Assembly (NCBI GenBank): GCA_028282885.1
Contig: JANQGX010000012.1
Location: 186,001-250,000, forward strand
Length of the DNA stretch: 64,000 bases
Source: SAR324 cluster bacterium
Lineage (GTDB): Bacteria; SAR324; XYD2-FULL-50-16
Direction of reading: 5' to 3'
The notes under the pieces are model-generated. The model saw only the letters and a list, made by a program, of their open reading frames with translations. It made no database searches and was not told where the DNA came from. Below are positions 8,904 through 16,791 of this stretch, piece by piece. The translations under genes were made by a program, and so were the position numbers. Each line of letters opens with the position of its first letter. Within the stretch, counting starts at the first letter, position 1.

Positions 8904-9608
8904 ATGGCAGTCAGCAATCTGATTTTCCGACAACTGTTTGATTACGAAACATGGACATATACCTATCTGATGTATGATCCGGAAAATATGGAAGGCATTT
9001 TAATTGATTCAGTAAAGGAGCAGGTTGAGCGTGATGTGAAACAAATAAATGAACTGGGAGTGGAGCTGAAATACAACCTGGAAACGCATGTGCATGCGGA
9101 TCATATCACCGGTGCGGATGATATTCGGTACAAAACCGGTGCCGGTGTCGTTTATGGCGCAGGTGCCAAGGTTCCCTGTTCTGACATTGACTTGGCGGAT
9201 GGTGACGAGTTGAAATTCGGTCGGTTCACGGTGAAAGCCTTGTCAACCCCGGGGCATACGGATGGATGTACCTCATATTATATCGAGGGAATGGTATTTA
9301 CAGGCGACACCATGTTGATCCGGGGATGCGGCAGAACAGATTTTCAGCAGGGTTCGGCAGATTCCCTTTATGACAGTGTAAACGGTAAACTGTTCACGCT
9401 ACCGGATGAAACCCTTGTTTACCCGGCTCATGACTACAAAGGCATGCAAGTTTCCTCCATTGCCGAAGAAAAGAAATACAATCCCAGGCTTGGCGGTGGT
9501 AAGAGCAGGGCCGAATTTGTTGAGATCATGAATAATCTCAATCTGGCTAAACCCAAACGGATTGACGAGTCAGTTCCTGCCAACATGAGATGCGGAAAAA
9601 TCGATTAA
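8904..9608 (+). CDS. ETHE1-type persulfide dioxygenase (MBL fold)
   Basis: Members of this metallo-beta-lactamase subfamily oxidise glutathione persulfide to sulfite with a single iron. The 234-residue protein has HVHADHITGA (H62, H64, D66, H67), TPGHTDGCTSYY with H118, FTGDTMLIRGCGRTDFQQG with D135, and YPAHDYKG with H176. The iron ligands and the ETHE1-specific GCGRTDFQ segment are present. The size equals that of stand-alone ETHE1 proteins. GGAGGAG precedes the start. It is divergent from the rhodanese-ferritin gene; rhodanese and persulfide dioxygenase commonly act in sequence in sulfide oxidation. Alternatives within the family (glyoxalase II) are less likely because of the TSYY and TDFQ signatures. 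Confidence 0.9.
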   Translation: MAVSNLIFRQLFDYETWTYTYLMYDPENMEGILIDSVKEQVERDVKQINELGVELKYNLETHVHADHITGADDIRYKTGAGVVYGAGAKVPCSDIDLADGDELKFGRFTVKALSTPGHTDGCTSYYIEGMVFTGDTMLIRGCGRTDFQQGSADSLYDSVNGKLFTLPDETLVYPAHDYKGMQVSSIAEEKKYNPRLGGGKSRAEFVEIMNNLNLAKPKRIDESVPANMRCGKID

Positions 9609-9660
9609 TTTGTTCGCATCGACAACTCACTACAACAGCCAAATTCGAAAATCATTAAAC

Positions 9661-9688
9661 GAACTGGCTGTTGCTGCTCAGCCAGTTC
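9661..9688 (+). terminator. Hairpin after the persulfide dioxygenase gene
   Basis: GAACTGGCTG (9661-9670) and CAGCCAGTTC (9679-9688) form a perfect ten-base-pair stem with an eight-base loop, 52 bases after the stop codon. There is no T-run, so it may act as a Rho-dependent end or as a 3' stabiliser. Confidence 0.6.
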
Positions 9689-9857
9689 AGTTCACTAATA
9701 ATCATTCCGATTTATAGTATCCAGGTTTTTCTCTGTTCCATCCCGACAAATTATAGAATATTTCTGTTTCATAGTTCACAATGTTTATGGTATATTTGAA
9801 CTATGTGATTGTAATTCCGAACTGAATCCGTGTTTAAACGTCCAAGAAGAGGTAAAA

Positions 9858-10283
9858 ATGATTGCATCCATTTTTGAACTCTTGAACAGCATTGGTTTTC
9901 ATCATCCCGTCCATCCGGCTTTTACCCATATCCCCATGGGAATGGCAATGGGTGGATTCGCCTTTACCCTGGCTGCCTATTTTTTGAAAAAGCCGTTCCT
10001 GTATAAAACAGCACATCACTGCGCGGTGCTGGGTTTGATTGGTATTCCCCCAACCATCATTCTCGGATTGATGGACTGGCAGTATTCTTACGGTGGGGAG
10101 TGGCTGACCCCAATTAAAATAAAACTGGTTATGGCCGGCCTGATAACGATATTCATGATAGCTATCGTAAAATACGGGTCTGATGCCGAGAAATCGCCTG
10201 TCAGGATGCTGGTCCTTTACACCCTTACCCTTCTTTCCGCGATAAATCTTGGGTATTGGGGAGGCGATTTAATCTTCGCTTAA
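9858..10283 (+). CDS. DUF2231-like small integral membrane protein
   Basis: The 141-residue protein has four predicted membrane helices (about residues 24-42, 50-68, 88-108, 114-136). Its N-terminal HHPVHPAFTHIPMGMAMGGF motif, with several His at the membrane face, is characteristic of DUF2231-like proteins that are often found near c-type cytochromes and copper or heme oxidases. The His residues could bind heme or metal, but this is not proven. AGAGG precedes the ATG. It heads a stretch that continues with a DOMON protein, SCO and cytochrome oxidase genes, so a role in the respiratory chain is plausible. Confidence 0.65.
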   Translation: MIASIFELLNSIGFHHPVHPAFTHIPMGMAMGGFAFTLAAYFLKKPFLYKTAHHCAVLGLIGIPPTIILGLMDWQYSYGGEWLTPIKIKLVMAGLITIFMIAIVKYGSDAEKSPVRMLVLYTLTLLSAINLGYWGGDLIFA

Positions 10284-10459
10284 GGTTTAGTCGAAATGCA
10301 GTCTGAATCTCCAACAAGTGAAAAATAAAACAAAATACATATTTGTGAAGCGCGGTTTTTTAGGTTAAACTGTTGTGGAAAATTGTGCTCTTATTGATGA
10401 ATCGGATCTCTTCCGGTCCGATTCAATCTGTAAATCTGTATCCGGACCAAGGAGTTGAA

Positions 10460-11002
10460 ATGAAAATAAAAGTGGCTTTGATAACAATGATTTTCCTATT
10501 TGCCATCATCTCAATGAACACCCTATTGGCAGAGTCGTATGATCACAAAGTGGAAATCGGAAAGATGGAGTTTTCCTGGAAGATAACCGGCAATGAAATG
10601 GCGGTGAAACTAAAAGCAAAAACGAAAGGATGGGTCGGTATCGGCTTCAATCCCGAAACGAAAATGAAAGGTGCGGACTATGTTGTGGGCAGCGTTAAAA
10701 AAGGGAAGGTAACGATTACTGATGAATATGGCACCTCCACCCGCACACACTCAGCAGATAAAAAACGAGGAGGTAAAGACAATCTCAGCGCAGTAACCGG
10801 CTCGGAAAGCGGAGGCGTAACAATCCTTGAATTTAAAAAGGTGCTGAACACGGGGGACAAAACCGATGTCGCCATTGATATCAACGGCAAAACCATCGTA
10901 TTACTGGCCTTTGGCCCCAAGGATTCCTTTCGGGTAAAGCACAAAAAGTTTCATGTTCTGGAGATGAACCTGGGTGACGGCAGTTACAAGGTCCTCCGTT
11001 AA
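10460..11002 (+). CDS. Exported DOMON-domain protein
   Basis: The start at 10460 follows AAGGAG and gives a signal peptide (MKIKVALITMIFLFAI, cleavage after about LLAES), whereas an upstream frame from 10373 does not. The mature part, about 155 residues, is one DOMON domain: KMEFSWKITGNEMAVKLKAK, WVGIGFNP, GADYVVGSV and a late LEFKK strand. DOMON domains bind heme or sugars in periplasmic or surface redox proteins. It stands just upstream of sco and the ctaDEFC operon, so a periplasmic electron-transfer or heme role is a reasonable inference. I cannot identify axial ligands with certainty. The spacing to the SCO gene is 21 bases. Confidence 0.75.
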   Translation: MKIKVALITMIFLFAIISMNTLLAESYDHKVEIGKMEFSWKITGNEMAVKLKAKTKGWVGIGFNPETKMKGADYVVGSVKKGKVTITDEYGTSTRTHSADKKRGGKDNLSAVTGSESGGVTILEFKKVLNTGDKTDVAIDINGKTIVLLAFGPKDSFRVKHKKFHVLEMNLGDGSYKVLR

Positions 11003-11023
11003 TCTCTTGGGAGTTCGGACAGC

Positions 11024-11884
11024 ATGCATAGCAGATATTCCGGCTTTATGAAAAAGACTAAAACAATCCTGATCGCTGTTCTGGTAGCGATACCAGTGAT
11101 GGTTTTCGGACACTCAGATCATAAGCATGAAAACGAAAAGGCCGTTGTATATCCTCTTTCCGGGACAAAGGTCGGGATCCGGGAGCGCCTGGGAGAAACA
11201 ATTCCCCTTGATCTGAACTTCAAAAACGAGTTTGGAAAATCCGTCAGTCTCCGGACATTGATCGACAAACCCACCCTGTTTTTGCCCGCGTTTTTCTATT
11301 GCGTCACGGATTGTGGTATCGAGATCTCCTATCTGGCCACTTCGGTGAAGACGCTTTCCGAGCAGGATATGGATGAGTTTGGGGTTATTGTCTGGAGTTT
11401 TGATACGGGTGATTCTCCGGAATCGGCTTTGAAAGCGCGCAACAATTACTTGCCCCTGGTCGGAGAAAGATTTCCACACAAGAACTGGTCTTTTCTGTCG
11501 GGTGAGTTAAAGGACATAGAAACCGTTTTGGAAGCTACTGGTTTTGGAGTCAATCAGACCGGGCAGCATGAGTTTTCCCATCCCAATGCGTTGATTGTGC
11601 TGGGGAGTGATGGTAAAATCAGCCGGTATTTGTACGGCCCCAGGTTTTTACCTTTTGACGTGGGGATGGCCCTAACCGAAGCGGAAAGAGGCGGGTTTTC
11701 CCCTTCTGTTCGCAAAGTGTTGAGCTATTGCATCGAATACAATCCTGAAGAGCAACGCTATACATTTCAATATGTTCGTGTTTTTGGTATTATCATCCCG
11801 GTGCTGTTGTTATTGTTTTATCTCGTATTTCTGAGGAAGGGTAATCAAGCCCAACAGTCGAGAAAGGGTTATGGAGCAGACTAA
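11024..11884 (+). CDS. SCO1/SenC-type copper chaperone for cytochrome oxidase
   Basis: SCO proteins deliver copper to, or reduce, the CuA site of cytochrome oxidase. This 286-residue protein has an N-terminal signal segment, a thioredoxin-like domain with the CxxxC motif FYCVTDCG (C93, C97) and a downstream HEFSHPNA with candidate copper ligand H186. A C-terminal membrane helix (about 253-272) anchors it, an unusual addition for the family, since most SCO proteins are anchored only at the N-terminus. A short His/Asp-rich stretch (HSDHKHE, residues 30-36) follows the signal and may bind metal. GGGAG precedes the ATG at 11024; an internal ATG at 11048 is an alternative. The 3' end overlaps ctaD by 14 bases. 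Confidence 0.88.
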   Translation: MHSRYSGFMKKTKTILIAVLVAIPVMVFGHSDHKHENEKAVVYPLSGTKVGIRERLGETIPLDLNFKNEFGKSVSLRTLIDKPTLFLPAFFYCVTDCGIEISYLATSVKTLSEQDMDEFGVIVWSFDTGDSPESALKARNNYLPLVGERFPHKNWSFLSGELKDIETVLEATGFGVNQTGQHEFSHPNALIVLGSDGKISRYLYGPRFLPFDVGMALTEAERGGFSPSVRKVLSYCIEYNPEEQRYTFQYVRVFGIIIPVLLLLFYLVFLRKGNQAQQSRKGYGAD

Positions 11885-13493
11885 ATCATTCTTTGAAACC
11901 CCTGCACCGCCCAATTTTAAGGGCGTTTTGAGCTGGTTGATCACGACTGATCACAAGAGAATCGGACTGCTATATCTATATACAATTACGTTCTGGTTTA
12001 TCCTGGCCGTGCTTCTCGGGTTGTTGATAAGAACCGAACTGATGTTTATCGGTCCGACACTGGTGGAAGCAGATGGGTACAATGCCCTGTTCACGCTTCA
12101 CGGTGTGATCATGATATTTCTGTTCATTATCCCTGCGATCCCGGCGATTTTTGGAAATTTCATTCTGCCCATTCAGATCGGCGCCAAAGATGTGTTTTTC
12201 CCACGTCTGAATCTGCTTTCCTGGTACCTGTATATCATAGGCGGAATATTTGCACTCGTGTCGTTATTCGGGGACGGTCTGGCAGATACGGGTTGGACCT
12301 TTTATGTTCCGTTCAGTGTGGGAACCCAGACGAATGTCTCCTATGCCGCAACAGCCGCTTTCATACTCGGCTTCTCCTCAATGCTGACCGCCATAAACTT
12401 CATCACCACGATCCACAGGTTGCGGACCGGGAATATGAAGTGGTTGCAGATACCTCTGTTTACCTGGTCTTTATACGCAACCGGATGGGTGCAACTTCTG
12501 GCTACGCCAATCATTTCTATAACCCTGGTGTTGGTGGTGCTGGAGAGAGTTCTGCAAACCGGTATGTTTGATCCCTCCAAAGGAGGAGATCCGATACTTT
12601 ATCAGCACCTGTTTTGGATGTATTCGCACCCTGCAGTCTATATCATGATTCTTCCTGGGATGGGGGTAATATCCGAGATTATCCCTGTTTTTTCCAAGAA
12701 ATCTATATTCGGATATAAAGCCATAGTCTTCTCCAGTCTGGCGATCGCAGTTGCCGGCTCCCTTGTATGGGCCCATCATATGTACACCAGCGGCATGAGT
12801 GATACGGCTGTTTTTGTCTTTTCCCTGTTAACCTTTGTCGTGGCGATCCCAAGTGCGGTGAAGGTTTTCAGTTGGGTCTCCACCATGTACAAGGGATCCA
12901 TCTGGCTTGGTCCCCCGTTGGTTTATGCCATGTGCTTTGTTTATCTTTTTTCCGTAGGCGGTCTGACTGGTCTGGTGCTGGCATCCGCGGGCACCAATAT
13001 TCATGTCCATGATACCTATTTTGTGGTTGCCCATTTTCATTACGTTATGTTCGGGGGGACCGGATTTGCTTTTTTTGCCGGGCTTCATTACTGGTGGCCC
13101 AAATTTTTCGGGCGAATGTACAATATGAAAAGCGCTTACATTTCGGCCGGAATGATCACCGGCGGTTTTCTGTTTCATTTTACCCCCATGTTTGTTTTGG
13201 GAATGCAGGGAATGCCCAGAAGGTATTATGACTATCTGCCCCAATTTGAACAGGGTAATTTTCTGGCAGGATTCGGCGCCTATGTCATGGTGGCCGGGAT
13301 TTTGCTGATGTTTTATAACCTGTTAAGAAGTTTAAAAAAAGGCGAGGTGGCAACAAGCGATCCTTGGGGTGGTGTTACCCTGGAGTGGTCAATTTCTTCA
13401 CCTCCCAGTCTGCATAATTTTGAAACAGAGCCGCAACCACCGGAATATCCTTACGATTTTGCCAGGGTGATCGGTCGACTCAGAGGTAAATAA
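11871..13493 (+). CDS. ctaD: Cytochrome c oxidase subunit I
   Basis: CtaD is the catalytic subunit that reduces oxygen to water and pumps protons. The 540-residue polytopic protein shows the complete heme-copper set: heme a ligand H77 (LFTLHGVIM), CuB ligand H253 with cross-linked Y257 (SHPAVY), CuB ligands H302-H303 (WAHHMYTSGM), heme a3 ligand H388 and heme a ligand H390 (VVAHFHYVMFGG). Twelve hydrophobic segments are apparent. The HPAVY tyrosine places it in the A family. It overlaps sco by 14 bases and is followed by subunits III, IV and II, an order resembling the alternative aa3-type operons of marine and delta-like bacteria. Confidence 0.97.
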   Translation: MEQTKSFFETPAPPNFKGVLSWLITTDHKRIGLLYLYTITFWFILAVLLGLLIRTELMFIGPTLVEADGYNALFTLHGVIMIFLFIIPAIPAIFGNFILPIQIGAKDVFFPRLNLLSWYLYIIGGIFALVSLFGDGLADTGWTFYVPFSVGTQTNVSYAATAAFILGFSSMLTAINFITTIHRLRTGNMKWLQIPLFTWSLYATGWVQLLATPIISITLVLVVLERVLQTGMFDPSKGGDPILYQHLFWMYSHPAVYIMILPGMGVISEIIPVFSKKSIFGYKAIVFSSLAIAVAGSLVWAHHMYTSGMSDTAVFVFSLLTFVVAIPSAVKVFSWVSTMYKGSIWLGPPLVYAMCFVYLFSVGGLTGLVLASAGTNIHVHDTYFVVAHFHYVMFGGTGFAFFAGLHYWWPKFFGRMYNMKSAYISAGMITGGFLFHFTPMFVLGMQGMPRRYYDYLPQFEQGNFLAGFGAYVMVAGILLMFYNLLRSLKKGEVATSDPWGGVTLEWSISSPPSLHNFETEPQPPEYPYDFARVIGRLRGK

Positions 13494-13510
13494 ATTTCAG
13501 TCGGAAGAGA

Positions 13511-14107
13511 ATGGAAAATCAAAATGACGCCACCGGAAAACGCATCGGCATGTGGCTTTTCCTCTACACGGAGATAATGCTATTTGGCGGGTTGTTTGTA
13601 TTGTACGCCGTCTATTTCAACTCCTACAAAGATGATTTTATCGCCGGGGGGAAAGATCTCGATACACTGTTTGGCATTATCAACACTGTCATCCTGCTGA
13701 TCAGCAGCTTTGCAGTGGCTGCTTCGATCACGGCCATAAGGCGTAAATCCAAAAAGCTCTCACTGGTGTTTGTGATATCGGCCGTTATCTGCGGTCTGGT
13801 ATTTCTGGTGAATAAATATTTTGAGTGGGGACATAAAATAGAAGTGGGAATCTATCCCAATTCGGATCTGCTGATCGATGGAGAACCCGGGCGGAACATT
13901 TTTTTCGGTTTATATTACACCGTCACCGGTCTTCATGGTCTTCATATCGTTATCGGGCTGACCCTGTTGGTGATTTCCGCCTTTTTCATTTCCGGCAATC
14001 GTATCACTCATCAAAATGACACCCTATTGGAAAACAGCGGATTGTATTGGCATTTGGTTGATCTGATCTGGATCTTCATTTTCCCCCTGTTTTACCTGAT
14101 TCTGTGA
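13511..14107 (+). CDS. ctaE: Cytochrome c oxidase subunit III
   Basis: Subunit III stabilises proton uptake and the catalytic core in the inner membrane. The 198-residue protein has five membrane spans, matching the short form of the family that lacks the first two helices. It carries KRIGMWLFLYTEIMLFGGLF at the start, the conserved TVTGLHGLHIVIGL segment and the C-terminal YWHLVDLIWIFIFPLFYL. It begins 17 bases after ctaD and ends 14 bases before ctaF. Confidence 0.95.
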   Translation: MENQNDATGKRIGMWLFLYTEIMLFGGLFVLYAVYFNSYKDDFIAGGKDLDTLFGIINTVILLISSFAVAASITAIRRKSKKLSLVFVISAVICGLVFLVNKYFEWGHKIEVGIYPNSDLLIDGEPGRNIFFGLYYTVTGLHGLHIVIGLTLLVISAFFISGNRITHQNDTLLENSGLYWHLVDLIWIFIFPLFYLIL

Positions 14108-14121
14108 GAGAGGAGTAGATA

Positions 14122-14406
14122 ATGGAAGAGCAACAACCGCATATCATATCCTACGGGAAACTGCTGGTGGTGCTGTTTTTGTTACTGGTGTTGACAACCT
14201 TTACGGTGCTGGTATCCCGCATCGACCTGGGAGCCCTGAATACCTGGGTTGCTATGCTGATTGCAGGATCCAAGGCATCATTGGTGGTGCTGTTTTTTAT
14301 GCACCTGAAGTACGAAGGGAAGTTAGTGAAATACTCATTTTTGGCGACATTGATGGCTTTGGCGATTATCATCAGTTTTATTTTCTGGGATGTGGCTTTT
14401 CGATAG
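14122..14406 (+). CDS. ctaF: Cytochrome c oxidase subunit IV
   Basis: A 94-residue protein with three membrane helices. The middle one contains GSKASLVVLFFMHLKYE, the signature of the prokaryotic subunit IV (COX4_pro) that supports assembly of the core. GAGAGGAG precedes the ATG. The gene sits between ctaE and ctaC, as in other caa3- and aa3-type operons. Confidence 0.92.
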   Translation: MEEQQPHIISYGKLLVVLFLLLVLTTFTVLVSRIDLGALNTWVAMLIAGSKASLVVLFFMHLKYEGKLVKYSFLATLMALAIIISFIFWDVAFR

Positions 14407-14415
14407 GGAGGAGTG

Positions 14416-15027
14416 ATGAATAGTGTAGTCAATCCGGTTCAACAGGTTGATCAGGCGTTTTACTACATCATGGGAATCTCTGTTATTCTGTTGATATTTA
14501 TAACTGTCACCATGATCTATTTTGCGATTCGCTATCGACGATCCCGCAATCCGGATCCTGCAGATATCAGGGGAAACTGGAAGCTGGAGCTGGTATGGAC
14601 CCTGATTCCAACACTGATCGCCCTATCCATGTTCCTCGTCGGCTGGAATGCCTATTCCGGATTGCGATCCACTCCCAAGAATGCATTGGAGATCAACGTA
14701 TTAGCCCAGCAGTTTTCCTGGATTTTTATCTATCCCGATGACAATGAAACTGAAACGGAAAACGAGTTGGTGGTGCCGTTAAACAAACCGATCAAACTGG
14801 TCATTACCTCCATCGATGCCCTGCACAGTTTCTTTCTGCCTGCCTTTCGTGTTAAAGTGGACGCTGTCCCGGAAATGGAAACCTACGCCTGGTTTTTTGC
14901 CGATCGAATAGGTGAGTTTGATATTCAGTGTACGGAGTATTGCGGAACCGGCCATGCAGACATGAATGCCAAACTGAGGATAGTTTCGGAAGAGGAGTAT
15001 CGAACATGGCTGGAATCTCAAGAGTAG
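14416..15027 (+). CDS. ctaC: Cytochrome c oxidase subunit II
   Basis: Subunit II accepts electrons through the binuclear CuA centre. After two membrane helices (about 16-38 and 58-80), the periplasmic cupredoxin domain carries CuA ligands H137, C172, E174, C176, H180 and M183 (CTEYCGTGHADM). At 203 residues it ends soon after this domain and has no C-terminal cytochrome c domain, so the enzyme needs a separate donor. No cytochrome c gene is in view. The ATG at 14416 is preferred because AGGGAGG lies too close to the GTG at 14413. The 3' end overlaps the next gene by 22 bases. Confidence 0.95.
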   Translation: MNSVVNPVQQVDQAFYYIMGISVILLIFITVTMIYFAIRYRRSRNPDPADIRGNWKLELVWTLIPTLIALSMFLVGWNAYSGLRSTPKNALEINVLAQQFSWIFIYPDDNETETENELVVPLNKPIKLVITSIDALHSFFLPAFRVKVDAVPEMETYAWFFADRIGEFDIQCTEYCGTGHADMNAKLRIVSEEEYRTWLESQE

Positions 15028-15902
15028 CGGTGGTTTTGGGAACATCGGTCTATTCTCATATCCAGGTATCGAAAATCCCGCTCAGCTTTTCCATTGGAAT
15101 TTCCGCTGCGATTGGATATTTACTCCAAAAACCGTTTTTATCACCTTCTCTCCTGGGCTGCATCATTGGAACATTTCTACTGGCTGCAGGATCAGCAGTC
15201 TGGAACAATCTACAGGACAGGAATTTTGACAGATATTTTTCCAGAACCTGTCACAGACCCCTGGTAACCAGCAAAATTGATGGGAAGACTGCTTTTATCC
15301 AGGGAGGTCTGTTGGTATTGACAGGATTTTGGATTCTCGTTCTTTTTTCACCGGATTTTCGGGCCGCATTTGCCGGTCTTCTGGCAGTTGGATTATACAA
15401 TGGACTTTACACCGGGCTGAAGCAGAAAACCCTGTTTGCCCTAATCCCGGGAGCCAGCTGCGGAATGATGCCGCCCTACATCGGCTGGGTAGCTGCAGGA
15501 GGGGAGACGGTATCCCTGAAAATCATTCTGTTCATGGTTCTAATCGGCATCTGGCAGATACCCCACTTCAATCTGTCTGTTTTGGACCATCGCAGGGAGT
15601 ATCTAGCCAGCAGACAATTTAACAGCCTAGCCAGTGTCTTTTCCGTTGAACAATTGAGACGAATAACCCTGATCTGGGTGGCCTCATTCTGCCTGCTGAT
15701 GTTAAGCCTTCCCCTGGCAGGGCTGGCGGTCGTTTTTGATCATTCCAGAGTTCTTTTGATCATCAATGCAGGTTTCCTGATGATCACCTTCCTGAAACAT
15801 CTGACGGGAAAACCCCGGGCTCGGTACCGTCTCCTCTTTGTCTGCCTGAATCTCTCCCTGGCCGCTGTTATGTTGACAATAGCTGCCGATTTACTCATTT
15901 AG
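15006..15902 (+). CDS. Protoheme IX farnesyltransferase-like UbiA protein
   Basis: Heme O synthase attaches farnesyl to heme B as the first step to heme A. This 298-residue protein has about eight or nine membrane helices and the first Asp-rich prenyl-diphosphate motif NNLQDRNFDRYFSRT followed by RPL, very close to the CtaB/CyoE consensus. The second Asp motif is less canonical (LDHRREYLAS). The start at 15006 follows GAGGAG and yields the expected N-terminus; the open frame extends further upstream inside ctaC. Placement directly after ctaC supports CtaB. No heme A synthase (CtaA) is adjacent. Another UbiA prenyltransferase function is a minor alternative. Confidence 0.82.
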   Translation: MAGISRVAVVLGTSVYSHIQVSKIPLSFSIGISAAIGYLLQKPFLSPSLLGCIIGTFLLAAGSAVWNNLQDRNFDRYFSRTCHRPLVTSKIDGKTAFIQGGLLVLTGFWILVLFSPDFRAAFAGLLAVGLYNGLYTGLKQKTLFALIPGASCGMMPPYIGWVAAGGETVSLKIILFMVLIGIWQIPHFNLSVLDHRREYLASRQFNSLASVFSVEQLRRITLIWVASFCLLMLSLPLAGLAVVFDHSRVLLIINAGFLMITFLKHLTGKPRARYRLLFVCLNLSLAAVMLTIAADLLI

Positions 15903-16134
15903 TCTTTGTGTCTCCAATTTCAGGGGACATGTGTGGAGTGGGTGCCCCTATCGATGCTTATTTACAATGGCGGTTCCATATTGATCTTGGACCAACCACA
16001 TCAATCGAGATTCTATAGGAATATTGACCAGGGACAAATGATAATCTTGCCTGAAGAGATGGCTGGTTGCTATAGGTAAAATGTAGAAAATATGACTGCA
16101 GGTTTAATGTGCAATTGATAAAATAGAAAAAGTC

Positions 16135-16791
16135 ATGAAAACGGTTCAGGTTATTTTCAGCTTGATGTTTCTGATTGTTATCCATGTTCCGAAAGCGCTG
16201 GCTGATCAGCATGAACACCGGATTCTGGAAAAGGAAATTATCTGGCAATTAACGAGAGAAGAAGAGGGAATCAAGGTATACCTGGGAGACTGGCCGGGTA
16301 GCGAATTTGCAGCTTTCAGATCGGAAACCGAGTTGGGATTTTCCCTTGATACCGTTTTGACGCTTGTTCTGGATATTGAGGGTTACAAAGAGTGGATGCC
16401 GGATTGCCGGGAGTCGTTATTGTTAGCAAAAGTGGATGAAAACAGGTTCAATTATTACGTTTTAATGAACTCTCCCTGGCCACTAAGTGACAGGGATTGG
16501 GTTAATCGACTCGAAATAGAGGCCGACGCTCTCAATAAGAGTTTAAAGATCGTCTACCGGGCTTTCCCGGGGATACTTGATGAAAAGCCCGGTGTGATTA
16601 GAGTACACAAACACTACGCATTGTGGATTTTAACGCCGATTGGCAGGAACAGGGTCCGCTCTGTCTGGTACGGTCACAGCGAACCGGAAGGTTGGATTCC
16701 GAGTTGGTTAACCCGGTTCACGATAGACCAGATGATTGTGGACACGACACTCAATATGCGAAAACAACTGTCCCGGATAGAAAACCGATGA
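16135..16791 (+). CDS. Secreted START-domain protein
   Basis: A signal peptide (residues 1-23, cleavage after KALAD) precedes a START/Bet v1-like lipid-binding domain. The features are TREEEGIKVYLGDWPGSEF, the helix VLDIEGYKEWMPDCRES, PWPLSDRDWVNRLEI and a long C-terminal helix. START domains hold a hydrophobic ligand such as a lipid or polyketide. The Pro-Trp-Pro-Leu-x-Asp-Arg-Asp segment is typical of bacterial START proteins exported to the periplasm. The stop codon overlaps the start of the following lipoprotein gene (ATGA), so the two are translationally coupled and likely act together. The 230 bases upstream hold no gene. The ligand is unknown. Confidence 0.82.
   Translation: MKTVQVIFSLMFLIVIHVPKALADQHEHRILEKEIIWQLTREEEGIKVYLGDWPGSEFAAFRSETELGFSLDTVLTLVLDIEGYKEWMPDCRESLLLAKVDENRFNYYVLMNSPWPLSDRDWVNRLEIEADALNKSLKIVYRAFPGILDEKPGVIRVHKHYALWILTPIGRNRVRSVWYGHSEPEGWIPSWLTRFTIDQMIVDTTLNMRKQLSRIENR

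Noticed and set aside
14928..15005. Upstream extension of the heme O synthase-like gene
   Set aside because: The extension lies wholly inside ctaC in another frame and encodes a Cys/Arg-rich non-membrane sequence; a good ribosome site supports 15006.
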